64,000 nucleotides of DNA from Hyphomicrobiales bacterium (GTDB lineage Bacteria > Pseudomonadota > Alphaproteobacteria > Rhizobiales > Rhizobiaceae): the NCBI GenBank assembly GCA_900473045.1, contig UCKS01000053.1, positions 91,929 through 155,928 of the forward strand, given 5' to 3'. Under the pieces are notes generated by a model, which saw only the letters and a list, made by a program, of their open reading frames with translations, was not told the DNA's origin and ran no database searches. How positions within the stretch are numbered: the first letter of the stretch is position 1; the number at the start of each line of letters is the position of its first letter. Of this stretch, positions 24,860 to 33,784 are shown in pieces. Made by a program: the position numbers and the translations under genes.

Positions 24860-26032
24860 ATGACACCCGCTGCGGAAAACGCTTTGAGACAACCCATGGA
24901 ATCCTCCGCCCCCTCTGCCGAAGAGGGACGGCCGAGGCCGCATACGGGCGTGGTTCGTGCCATGGAGCGGTCCGACCTGCCGGCCGTCGCGGACCTGTTC
25001 ACCCGAACATTCCGCAAGAACAATCAGAAGACCGACGGCCAACTGGCCGGCTATCTCGAAACGGTTTTCTTCAGCAGCCCGCTCTACACGCCGGATGTCG
25101 GCAGCCTCGTTCATCTCAACGAGACATCGACGATCGATAGCGCAATTCTGGCAATGCCGGTGGAATTCATCGTTCATGGCCGGCCGGTCACCGCCAGAAT
25201 ACTGTGCGCCTTCATGGCCGAAGGAAAGTCCGGCGCGGCCGGGGCGGCCCGTCTTGCCCGCATGCTGCGCGCGGCACGCCAGGATTTCTGCTTTACCGAC
25301 AACGCATCACCGGTCAGCGCCGACCACTGGGTTGCCGGCGGCGGACTGGTCTTGCCGGTTCAAAGCCTTGAATGGCATCGCACGTTCCGCCCGGCCGCAA
25401 CCGCGCTCGACATCGCCCGCCGCAAGGTGAAGCTGCTGGCCAGGCTGCCGCTGCAGGGCCTTGCCCGAACCGCTGACCGTTTCGTGCGCCGCTCACGGAC
25501 TTCGTTTGCTGCCAATCCGCAGGACGGCATCGCGAGCGCGCCGATTTCACTGCCGCAATTCATGGAGCAGGCGCAGCTGATGATGCAGCGTTTCTCCGTC
25601 CATCCGGTCTTTTCCCAGGCGGAATTCGACTGGCTGATCGCTGCTGCAAAGCTGAACACCTCGCTTGGCGAGCTTCAATGCCGCAGCATCATGGATGCAC
25701 ATGGCAAGGTGATCGGCTGTTATCTGTATTTTGGTGCGGACGGCCGCAATGCCGTGGTCATGAACGTCTTCTGCTACGAGCGCCAAGAGGCTCTCGTCGT
25801 CGCCCAGCTTTTTGCCGATCTCGACAACCTTGGATATGCAAGCGCCCAAGGAATGGCGCAGCCCTTTCTGACACAGGCGGTGCTGCGTCAACGCCATCTG
25901 GTGCACAAGCATACCGGTTACTTCTGCCTGGTCACACGCCATGCCGACCTCAAGGAAGCGGCCATCGGCGATGGGTTCTATGCCGGCGGCCTTGCCTCGG
26001 AAAGCTGGAGCCGATTGCTTCACGATTTCTAG
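24860..26032 (+). CDS. GNAT-like acyltransferase, paralogue 2 of the polysaccharide locus
   Basis: A 390-residue protein. The N-terminal 30 residues are variable; then VVRAMERSDLPAVADLFTRTF and SLVHLNETSTIDSAILAMPVEF parallel the protein at 21314-22429, as does the closing GFYAGGLASESWSRL. The second half (VIGCYLYFGADGRNAVVMNV) looks like a GNAT core strand pair. It lies 83 nt after the flippase gene. Keeping two such proteins suggests two acceptor sites or two acyl donors; the local ACP is a candidate donor. No family name is certain. Confidence 0.75.
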   Translation: MTPAAENALRQPMESSAPSAEEGRPRPHTGVVRAMERSDLPAVADLFTRTFRKNNQKTDGQLAGYLETVFFSSPLYTPDVGSLVHLNETSTIDSAILAMPVEFIVHGRPVTARILCAFMAEGKSGAAGAARLARMLRAARQDFCFTDNASPVSADHWVAGGGLVLPVQSLEWHRTFRPAATALDIARRKVKLLARLPLQGLARTADRFVRRSRTSFAANPQDGIASAPISLPQFMEQAQLMMQRFSVHPVFSQAEFDWLIAAAKLNTSLGELQCRSIMDAHGKVIGCYLYFGADGRNAVVMNVFCYERQEALVVAQLFADLDNLGYASAQGMAQPFLTQAVLRQRHLVHKHTGYFCLVTRHADLKEAAIGDGFYAGGLASESWSRLLHDF

Positions 26033-26168
26033 TCTCGAATACCCTGTATGCGAGTGCTGACACCCGGCATTTTAACGTCCGGTTTACCATAAGCGGCTAT
26101 TCATGATGTTCACCTAGAGCACGGCTATAGGCTGTATGGGCTTGAAGCACGCTGCGGAGACAGAACGG

Positions 26169-27797
26169 ATGTACACGCCGAAGGAGCCGGATCTGCGGCA
26201 AGCGATAAAGCGCCCGGAAACGGTTGCACGCTCGCGCCCACGTCCCGGCTCCCTGCTCGATCTGGTTTCCGACGACGACGAGGATTTCCGCCCCGCTCAT
26301 CAGGCCTCCACGGCCAATGAGGCGGCACGCCCGACGTTTACGCCAAACCGGCAACAGGCGGCCATCGCCGAACAGATCAACGCCCCTTCAACGCCCGTCA
26401 AAGGGCAGATCATGGGATATGTCGCTGCCCTTCGCGCGATCGGACCCGATGATGTGTTCCAGTGGCTGAAGGATGGCCTGCTCTGGATTATCGGGGCAAC
26501 AGTGCTGTGTGTGGCCGCCGCCTTGATCTATGCGATGGTCGCTCAGCCGCGCTACACAGTCTATACCGACCTCGTCATCGATCCCGCCAATCTTCAGGTG
26601 GTCAGCGACGACGTGTTCGGCAACAGCCCGTTGCGCGATTCTCAACTGCTCGAAGTCGAAAGCAAGCTGCGGGTCCTCACGTCACGCAATGTCCTGACCC
26701 GCGTTATCGACAGCATGAACCTGACGCAGGACGAGGAATTCGTGAAGCCGGGCCTGCTTGATGGCCTCAAGCAGCTCTTTTCGAGCGCCACCAAGGACGA
26801 GACCCAGCAGGCCAAGATGCTGAGCGCGATCCGCGCACTGGCCGAGCGCGTCGAAGCACGGCGCGAAGAGCGCTCATTCGTCGTTTCTCTCGGCGTCTAT
26901 ACCGATAGCCCGGAGAAGTCGGTGGCACTGTCCGGCGCCATCGTCGATGCCTTCGAAAAAGAAATCTTCGAATCCGCCGCCCAAAGTGCCGGCAGGGTTG
27001 CAACGACGCTCAACGATCGCCTGGAAGAGCTTCGGCGCAACGTCACAAACGCTGAGGCAAAGGTGGAAGAATTCAAGCGCCAGAAGGGGCTGCAATCCTC
27101 CAATGGCGAACTGGTCAGCACACGCCTCGTTGCCGAGCTGAACACGCAGGTCCTGACGGCACAACAGCGCTATATCGAGTTGGAAACGCGATACAAGCAG
27201 ATGCAGCAGGCAATCTCGACCGGCCAGACCGGCACCGCATCGGTTTTCGTTTCCCCAACGATGACGGCGCTGCGGCAGGATTACGATCAGGCCTTGCTAC
27301 AGCTCAATTCCCTGAAACTGACCTACGGCGCTCGGCACCCGCGAATCACAGCTGCGAATTCCGACCTGTCGACCCTGAAGGCATCGATCAACAATGAAGC
27401 AAGGCGGATCGCCGATGCGGCGTTGGGAGACATGAACCAGGCCAAGTCGGCGCTCGCCGCCCTTCAGGGCAAGGCGAATGAACAGCAGACAACCGTCTAC
27501 ATGGACAACGATTCGCAGGTCGAGCTGCGGGATCTCGAGCGCGACGCGCGCGCCAAGGCAGCCCTTTACGAAACGCATCTGACCCGCTCCCAGCAGATTA
27601 CCGAACAGCAGCAGATCAACACTTCCAATATCCGCGTGATCTCGCGCGCGATGCCGCCGCAATCGCGCAGCTGGCCGCCGCGAACTCTGATCCTGCTTGC
27701 CCTCGGCGCCTTTGCTGGTATCGCGATCGGCATCGGGCTTGCCCTGTCGTTCGGCATTCTTCGTGCTTTGCGCCAACACCAGCCGCGCACGGGCTGA
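26169..27797 (+). CDS. Polysaccharide chain-length determinant (GumC/Wzc-type PCP) without kinase domain
   Basis: A 542-residue inner-membrane co-polymerase. ATG 26169 has GGAGA upstream. A 95-residue polar N-terminus precedes TM1 (about 102-122, LWIIGATVLCVAAALIYAMV). The periplasmic domain has a Wzz-like YTVYTDLVIDP strand and a long coiled coil (about 265-360), then a proline-rich PPQSRSWPPR just before TM2 (about 510-535). The protein ends there, so it lacks the cytoplasmic BY-kinase of Wzc/ExoP. A separate kinase is not in the window. The long N-terminal cytoplasmic arm is unusual. Confidence 0.88.
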   Translation: MYTPKEPDLRQAIKRPETVARSRPRPGSLLDLVSDDDEDFRPAHQASTANEAARPTFTPNRQQAAIAEQINAPSTPVKGQIMGYVAALRAIGPDDVFQWLKDGLLWIIGATVLCVAAALIYAMVAQPRYTVYTDLVIDPANLQVVSDDVFGNSPLRDSQLLEVESKLRVLTSRNVLTRVIDSMNLTQDEEFVKPGLLDGLKQLFSSATKDETQQAKMLSAIRALAERVEARREERSFVVSLGVYTDSPEKSVALSGAIVDAFEKEIFESAAQSAGRVATTLNDRLEELRRNVTNAEAKVEEFKRQKGLQSSNGELVSTRLVAELNTQVLTAQQRYIELETRYKQMQQAISTGQTGTASVFVSPTMTALRQDYDQALLQLNSLKLTYGARHPRITAANSDLSTLKASINNEARRIADAALGDMNQAKSALAALQGKANEQQTTVYMDNDSQVELRDLERDARAKAALYETHLTRSQQITEQQQINTSNIRVISRAMPPQSRSWPPRTLILLALGAFAGIAIGIGLALSFGILRALRQHQPRTG

Positions 27798-27798
27798 C

Positions 27799-29139
27799 AT
27801 GAACACCGCGTCGCCGGACAATCATGCGCTGCCGGATGCGGCCGGGATCGGCGGCATCGGCGCCGGGCCAGTCCTGTTCATGGCGATCTTCCTGTTCTTC
27901 TGGATTTCGCTGACACCATTCGTCGATCTGACCGGCGAAGGCATTCTCGACCCGTCAGCAGGCAATTCGAACCGCCTGAACCAGATCGTCTCGCTCAGCC
28001 TGTTTGCGTGCACGCTTTGCTACGGCCTGCTCCATCCCTTGCGGGCGACAATCCTCCAGCCCCGCGCGCTCCTATTGCCGATGTTCGGCTGGTTCCTGTT
28101 CGTCTCGCTGATTTCCAACCACCCGATGCTCGGCATCAAGGCGGTGATCCTGACCGTCATGGCGACCATCAATGCCAGCATCTACCTGCTGATGCCGTCG
28201 TCGGAGAAGCAATTCGCCAAGATGCTGGCGATCGGCACGCTGATCACGCTGGCAACCGCCTATTACGGTGTCGTCTTCAAACCGGAAGTGTCGATCCATC
28301 AGCTGTCTGAACTGCGTGAACCGATGAATGCCGGCATGTGGCGTGGTCATTTCCCGCATAAGAACAGTGCCGCCGCCGCTATGGTGATCGCCGCCTTCTT
28401 CGGCCTTTTCGTGATGAATGCCTGGTCGCGGCTGGCCGGCATCGCCATCGTCGTTCTGTCGGTCGTCTTCCTCGTCCACACCGGCGGAAAAACCTCAAGC
28501 GCCATGCTGCCCGGCATCCTGATCCTTGCCTTTGTGTTTGAGCGGCTGCGGTTTCTGCGTATTCCCATCGCCGTTGGCGGCGTCGCGCTGTTCAATCTGT
28601 TTGCTGTCGGCTCTGCAGTCTTCCGGCCGCTCGGCGACTTCATCACGTCGCTCGGGATCGACGCGACGTTCACCAACAGAGCCGACATCTGGCGATTTGC
28701 CTTCACAGCTCTGGCCGAAAATCCGGTCACCGGCTACGGCATCAAGGCATTTTGGCAGACGCAGGAACTGGTTTATAGCGGCGGTGCTGTCGAAACGTGG
28801 GCGGTCGCTGCTGCCAACGGGCATAATTCCTACCTCGATATCGCACTGATGACCGGCATCCCCGGTCTCTTCATGACCTTGCTCTGGGTTCTCTTCCTGC
28901 CGTTGCGCGATATCTCACGCCTGCCTCCAGCCAACGAGCACTCGGATCTGACGCGGCTTTTCATCCGGGTCTGGCTCTATGTGATTTTCAATGCCGGCCT
29001 GGAAAGTCTGTTTTTCGAAGGCGGCAATCTGCTCTGGTTCACTTTCCTCTATTGCCTGTATGGCCTGCGGTTCCAGTCGTCGGCGACGCTGACCGGGAAA
29101 CGCTTTGCTCCTGCAGAAAGGCCAGAGGCCCATGCCTGA
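27799..29139 (+). CDS. O-antigen ligase/Wzy-type polymerase
   Basis: A 446-residue polytopic membrane protein with about 10-12 hydrophobic segments and a large periplasmic loop containing GMWRGHFPHKNSAAAAMVIA, typical of the WaaL/Wzy superfamily. ATG 27799 lies 1 nt after the stop of the chain-length gene. With a PCP immediately upstream, polymerisation of the lipid-linked repeat is the likely role; ligase activity cannot be excluded from sequence. Confidence 0.85.
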   Translation: MNTASPDNHALPDAAGIGGIGAGPVLFMAIFLFFWISLTPFVDLTGEGILDPSAGNSNRLNQIVSLSLFACTLCYGLLHPLRATILQPRALLLPMFGWFLFVSLISNHPMLGIKAVILTVMATINASIYLLMPSSEKQFAKMLAIGTLITLATAYYGVVFKPEVSIHQLSELREPMNAGMWRGHFPHKNSAAAAMVIAAFFGLFVMNAWSRLAGIAIVVLSVVFLVHTGGKTSSAMLPGILILAFVFERLRFLRIPIAVGGVALFNLFAVGSAVFRPLGDFITSLGIDATFTNRADIWRFAFTALAENPVTGYGIKAFWQTQELVYSGGAVETWAVAAANGHNSYLDIALMTGIPGLFMTLLWVLFLPLRDISRLPPANEHSDLTRLFIRVWLYVIFNAGLESLFFEGGNLLWFTFLYCLYGLRFQSSATLTGKRFAPAERPEAHA

Positions 29140-29908
29140 CATCGTCAACACGCTCATCAATATCGCCGACCGGTTGAACAACCGCATGATCTGGAAATTC
29201 GCCAGAACACGGCGGCCGATCCCGACAGAGCGTCCGATCATCTCCATCACGTTCGACGATGTGCCCGATACCGCCTTGACCAACGGCGCGGCCATTCTGG
29301 AGAAGCATGGCGTGCGCGGAACATTCTATATCGCCGGCGGTCTGGAAGGGCGCGTTGAGCCGGATCGACGCCTGATTTCGGCCGACGGCTGTCGTGAGCT
29401 GTTTGCCCGAGGACACGAAATCGGCTGCCATACGTTTTCCCACCGCAAGGTCGGCACCCTCGGCAGCCGGACATTTGCCGATGATCTCGATCGCAACGAA
29501 GCTTTTCTGACCGGTGCCGGGATTTCTCGCCGACCGACCAATTTCGCCTTCCCGTACAACGCCGCAACCCCACGGCTTCGGCACATTCTGAAACAACGCT
29601 ACACGACATGCCGGGCTGCGGGCGAAGCCATCAACCGGGGAACAGTCGACCCCTTCATGCTGAAAGCCGTCGAAATCCGCCAGCCGGAAGACCACGCGTT
29701 GGGTCTGACAAGATGGATCGACGATGTCGCGGCCAATCCGGGCTGGCTGATCTTCTTCACCCACGATATCGCCGCCACCCCGACAGCCTATGGCTGCCGG
29801 CCGGAAACACTGGAGCGGCTGGTTTCGCACGCCCGCGAACGCCAATGCGATATTCTCCCCGTTTGCGAGGCGCTGGATCGCTTCGGCTGGAAAGAGGCCC
29901 ACCCTTGA
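29132..29908 (+). CDS. Polysaccharide deacetylase (NodB homology)
   Basis: A 258-residue carbohydrate esterase 4-type enzyme. The catalytic Asp is in SITFDDVPDT (Asp42/Asp43) and the metal-binding pair is His100/His104 in HTFSH. ARGHEIGCH and FAFPYN are the usual flanking motifs. There is no signal peptide, so it probably acts on a cytoplasmic or lipid-linked sugar, removing N-acetyl groups and leaving free amines that other enzymes could acylate. ATG 29132 overlaps the previous gene by 8 nt. Confidence 0.9.
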   Translation: MPDIVNTLINIADRLNNRMIWKFARTRRPIPTERPIISITFDDVPDTALTNGAAILEKHGVRGTFYIAGGLEGRVEPDRRLISADGCRELFARGHEIGCHTFSHRKVGTLGSRTFADDLDRNEAFLTGAGISRRPTNFAFPYNAATPRLRHILKQRYTTCRAAGEAINRGTVDPFMLKAVEIRQPEDHALGLTRWIDDVAANPGWLIFFTHDIAATPTAYGCRPETLERLVSHARERQCDILPVCEALDRFGWKEAHP

Positions 29909-31191
29909 CCATCGTTAGCCAGGCAAACGGCAAGCCGACATTGCTGAAAATCAACAACTACTTCTACCGCAGGGGCGGCGCTGAGGCTGTGTTTCTCGAT
30001 CACATAGCCATGTTCGAACAGGCCGGCTGGGATGTCGTTCCCTTCGCCATGCAGCATGATTTGAACCCGCCCAGCCCATGGTCCGATTACTTCGTTTCGG
30101 AGATCGAATACGGCCATGAAACCGGCACGCTCAACAAGATCAAGCAGGTCGCGAAAATCATCTACTCCTTCGAGGCGCAGCGCAATATCAAGCGGCTGAT
30201 CGAGCGGGTCAATCCAGCGATCGCCCACGCGCATAACGTCTACCATCACCTGTCGCCAGCGATCTTTTCGACGTTGAAATCGGCTGGCATTCCAACCGTC
30301 ATGACCGTTCACGACCTGAAGCTCGCCTGTCCCTCCTACAAGATGCTGCGGGATGCCAAGGTCTGCGAGGACTGCAAGGGGGGCCGCATCCACAATGTCC
30401 TCGTACATCGCTGCATCAAGGGATCGACCGTGCTCAGCACCGTCGTTCTGGCCGAGACCGCGCTGCATCGCAGCCTTGGCCTGTATCGCAACAATCTCGA
30501 CCGCCTCGTCGTCCCCAGCCGGTTCTACATCGACAAGCTCGTGGAGTGGGGCTGGCCACGCGATAAGATGGTCTACATTCCGAATTTCGTCGATATCGAC
30601 GCCTTCGATACGGGTTGGACCGAGGGCGACTATTTCGCTTTTGCCGGCCGTCTCGCACCTGAAAAGGGGATCGACACCCTGATCCGCGCTGCCGCCCTGT
30701 CGAAGCAGAAGCTGGTGATTGCCGGAACCGGACCGGAGGAAGCCGCGCTGAAAGCGCTGGCGCAGACGCTAGAAGCAGATGTCGTGTTCGCCGGCTATCT
30801 ATCCGGAACGGCACTGCATCGGCTGATCGGTGAAGCAAAAGCCCTCGTGCTGCCGTCCGAGTGGTACGAGAATGCGCCGATCAGCGTGCTCGAAGCCTAT
30901 GCACTGGAAACGCCGGTCATTGGTGCCAACATTGGCGGCATTCCGGAGATGGTCCTCGACGGCGAAACCGGCTTGTTGGCCATGCCTGGGAATGTGGAGG
31001 ATTTGGCAACCGCCCTGACCGCGATGGCTTCACGCAAGCCGCAAGAGCGGCGGGAAAAGGGCCGGAAGGCACGGCAATGGATCGCCGTCGAGTTCTCCTC
31101 GTCCGCTTATCTGCGTCGAACGACCGAACTCTATGCCAGCCTCGGCGCATCTTTGCCGATGGCCACACGCTCGATCGCGCACTCAAATTGA
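29905..31191 (+). CDS. Glycosyltransferase family 4
   Basis: A 428-residue GT-B enzyme. The start is taken as TTG 29905, which overlaps the preceding stop (TTGA) and has AGAGG upstream; no ATG fits the conserved N-terminus LLKINNYFYRRGGAE. The acceptor domain has VYHHLSPAIF and MTVHDLKLACP. The donor domain has FAGRLAPEKGIDTLIRAA and the E-x7-E motif in ENAPISVLEAYALE. CxxC-like cysteines around CEDCKGG are common in this GT4 subgroup. Its sugar is unknown. Confidence 0.9.
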   Translation: MTIVSQANGKPTLLKINNYFYRRGGAEAVFLDHIAMFEQAGWDVVPFAMQHDLNPPSPWSDYFVSEIEYGHETGTLNKIKQVAKIIYSFEAQRNIKRLIERVNPAIAHAHNVYHHLSPAIFSTLKSAGIPTVMTVHDLKLACPSYKMLRDAKVCEDCKGGRIHNVLVHRCIKGSTVLSTVVLAETALHRSLGLYRNNLDRLVVPSRFYIDKLVEWGWPRDKMVYIPNFVDIDAFDTGWTEGDYFAFAGRLAPEKGIDTLIRAAALSKQKLVIAGTGPEEAALKALAQTLEADVVFAGYLSGTALHRLIGEAKALVLPSEWYENAPISVLEAYALETPVIGANIGGIPEMVLDGETGLLAMPGNVEDLATALTAMASRKPQERREKGRKARQWIAVEFSSSAYLRRTTELYASLGASLPMATRSIAHSN

Positions 31192-31312
31192 TACACTTTC
31201 CGAAATCACAACTCATAATTTCATCCGGTCCGTACAATTTTAACGGTTATATTTCCCTCATTTCAGCCCTTCAAAGTTAAACCATATCCCAAGGAACCAG
31301 GGATTTGGAACG

Positions 31313-32668
31313 ATGGGCCACGAGCCGCGTACTTTCAGAACGGCAGACTCTCAACCTGAACATACAGGTATCGACGGCAGCCTGCGCAATATCCGTGAAG
31401 GCCTGCGAAAAGCGTCTGAGAATGCACCTGCGGAAATACGGTCCATCGCAGTCGTCCCGCTTGCGGAGCGCGTAGCGATCGTGACTGCCCCTCCGTTGGG
31501 CGAAACGTCTCTTTTCCCATCCGCTGAAACACTCAAGAAACCCGCTGCTCGCCCCCGGGTGATGATGCTGGGTAGCCGGGGCATCCCCAGTGTCCAGGGC
31601 GGTGTCGAAAAGCATATCGAGATGATCGGCACCGAACTCGTCAAGATGGGCTGGGACGTCGACGTTATCGGCCGACGCCAATATCTGCCAAGCGCATTGG
31701 AAACTGTCTGGAACGGTATTCGGGTCATTCCGCTCTGGGCGCCGAAGAGGATGGCCCTGGAGGCTATCGGGCATAGCATCGCCGGCGTCTTCTATGCCGC
31801 GCGGCAACGGCCCGATGTTCTGCATATCCATGCTGTCGGCCCAGCCTTGGTCGCGCCGCTTGCCCGCCTCTTCGGGCTGAAGGTCATCATCACCCATCAT
31901 GGCTACGACTACGAGCGCCAGAAGTGGGGCCGGTTTGCCAAGCGCATGCTCAAGACGGGCGAGGCATTCGGGATGTACACTTCCAATGGTCGTATCGCGA
32001 TTTCGCAGGAAATCGTTCGCGCCATGCGGGAAACGTATGGCGTTGCCGTCGATTTCGTGCCGAACGGCGTATCGGTACACCCCAAGACCACCTCCACTGA
32101 AACCCTCAAGAGTTTCGGACTGACCCCACGCCGATACATCGTCATGATGGCCCGCCTTGTTCCCGAAAAGCGCCAGCATGACCTGATCCTTGCTTTTGCC
32201 AAGGCAAACAGGCCGGAAAAACTGGTCATCGTCGGTGGTGCAGATCATGAAACCGAGTATTCGGCTTACGTGAAGGCGCTGGCAGCCGAAACGCCTTCGG
32301 TGGTCATGACGGGTTTCCAGACCGGTGGCGCACTTGCGGAACTGTACAGCAACGCTGCCCTGTTCGTGCTTCCGTCAAGCCATGAAGGCATGCCGATCGC
32401 GCTTTTGGAAGCCCTCAGTTATGGCCTGCCTGTTCTTGCCAGCGATATCGTCGCCAATCGTGAACTCAAGCTCGCGCCCAACGATTACTTTCCCATGGGC
32501 GATGTCAATGCGCTGGCTGCGGCTCTCGGGCGCAAACTGTCCAGCCCATTCGATGAGGACGGGACGGACCAGATGACGAGCCAGATCCAGACGGACTACA
32601 GCTGGAAAAAGATCAGCGAGCGGACGGCGGAGGTGTATCGATCCGTCCTTGGCAGGCGGCCCCGCTGA
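31313..32668 (+). CDS. Glycosyltransferase family 4 with N-terminal extension
   Basis: A 451-residue GT-B enzyme. The conserved domain begins only at about residue 82 (RVMMLGSRGIPSVQGGVEKH), so about 80 polar, low-conservation residues precede it. The donor half shows MMARLVPEKRQHDLILAF and SSHEGMPIALLEAL with the E-x7-E pair. A 121-nt AT-rich gap upstream may hold an internal promoter. A downstream start would shorten the extension, but no strong ribosome-binding site was seen for one. Confidence 0.87.
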   Translation: MGHEPRTFRTADSQPEHTGIDGSLRNIREGLRKASENAPAEIRSIAVVPLAERVAIVTAPPLGETSLFPSAETLKKPAARPRVMMLGSRGIPSVQGGVEKHIEMIGTELVKMGWDVDVIGRRQYLPSALETVWNGIRVIPLWAPKRMALEAIGHSIAGVFYAARQRPDVLHIHAVGPALVAPLARLFGLKVIITHHGYDYERQKWGRFAKRMLKTGEAFGMYTSNGRIAISQEIVRAMRETYGVAVDFVPNGVSVHPKTTSTETLKSFGLTPRRYIVMMARLVPEKRQHDLILAFAKANRPEKLVIVGGADHETEYSAYVKALAAETPSVVMTGFQTGGALAELYSNAALFVLPSSHEGMPIALLEALSYGLPVLASDIVANRELKLAPNDYFPMGDVNALAAALGRKLSSPFDEDGTDQMTSQIQTDYSWKKISERTAEVYRSVLGRRPR

Positions 32669-32719
32669 CGACAGCGATCCATCTCGGCATCAACCAAATT
32701 TCAAATCATCGGCAATATC

Positions 32720-33784
32720 ATGAGCGATGTCACAGTCCTGTCGATCAATGCGCCGGCGGTGCTTCATGCAAACGGAGATGTCATTTTGGGCGTATCCATC
32801 ATCATCAAAACCTTGAATGAAGAAAAGCGCATCGCCGCAACCATCGAAAGCGCGCTTGCAGCGCTGCCCCGAGGCATCGGAGAGGTGATCATCGCCGATA
32901 GCGGCTCCCGGGACCGCACCGTTGAGATCGCCTCCGGCTACCCGGTCACCGTCGTGCAGATCGCACCGCCGGCGCAGGCCAGCTGCGGGATAGGTCCGCA
33001 ACTCGGCTTCCAATACTCCACCTTCGATCATGTCTGCCTGCTTGACGGAGACATGATCCTTGACCCGGAATTCCTGCACGAAGCGCTAAGCTTTCTTGCC
33101 GGCAATCCGGATGTCGCCGGCGTCACCGGCCATGTGGAGGAAATGCAGACAGCCAATCTCGAATATGCACGCCGGGTCCAGCGCAACGCACCGGAGAACC
33201 GTATCGGAGACATCGACCGGATGAATGGCGGCGGGCTCTACCGGCGCAGCGCCATCGAGAAGGCCGGTTACATATCCGACCGCAATCTGCATGGCTACGA
33301 GGAGTTCGATCTCGGCGTCCGGCTGCGCAGCCTGGGCTGGCGGCTGCATCGCCTCGACCGGCGCTTCGTCAGCCATTTCGGACATACGGCGAACTCGTAC
33401 CGGCTGCTGATGCGGCGCTGGAACAGCAAGTATCTCTACGGTACCGGCGAATTGTTGCGCGCATCGGTCGGCAAGCCCTATTTTGGCCGGCTGATCGCTG
33501 AATTGCCGGAGCTGAAACTGTGGGCAGCCGTCTATTGCTGGTGGGCTGCGTCGATCGTCATCCTGGTCACGGCCCCGGGTTTGCTTACAGGTCTGGCAAT
33601 GGTGATTGCGCTGGCCGCCGCCATCGTCCTCCTGATCAGCATCAAGAAGGGCGGTTTTGCCATGGGCCTCTACACGGTCGTCGCCTGGTGCTTTCACGCC
33701 GCCGCCGTGCCGGTCGGCTTTTTCCGCCGCCGCCTGCCGCCGCAGTCCTGGATCGAAAGCCGGACGATCGGAGCGGCCCAATGA
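32720..33784 (+). CDS. Glycosyltransferase family 2 with C-terminal membrane segments
   Basis: A 354-residue GT-A enzyme. The nucleotide-binding start is VSIIIKTLNEEKRIAATIES, IADSGSRDRT follows, and the metal-binding DxD is in CLLDGDMILDPEF. The acceptor-side motif NGGGLYRRSAIEKAGY is typical of GT2. The last 80 residues contain two to three hydrophobic segments that would anchor it to the inner membrane. It could add a sugar to a lipid-linked intermediate. Confidence 0.9.
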   Translation: MSDVTVLSINAPAVLHANGDVILGVSIIIKTLNEEKRIAATIESALAALPRGIGEVIIADSGSRDRTVEIASGYPVTVVQIAPPAQASCGIGPQLGFQYSTFDHVCLLDGDMILDPEFLHEALSFLAGNPDVAGVTGHVEEMQTANLEYARRVQRNAPENRIGDIDRMNGGGLYRRSAIEKAGYISDRNLHGYEEFDLGVRLRSLGWRLHRLDRRFVSHFGHTANSYRLLMRRWNSKYLYGTGELLRASVGKPYFGRLIAELPELKLWAAVYCWWAASIVILVTAPGLLTGLAMVIALAAAIVLLISIKKGGFAMGLYTVVAWCFHAAAVPVGFFRRRLPPQSWIESRTIGAAQ

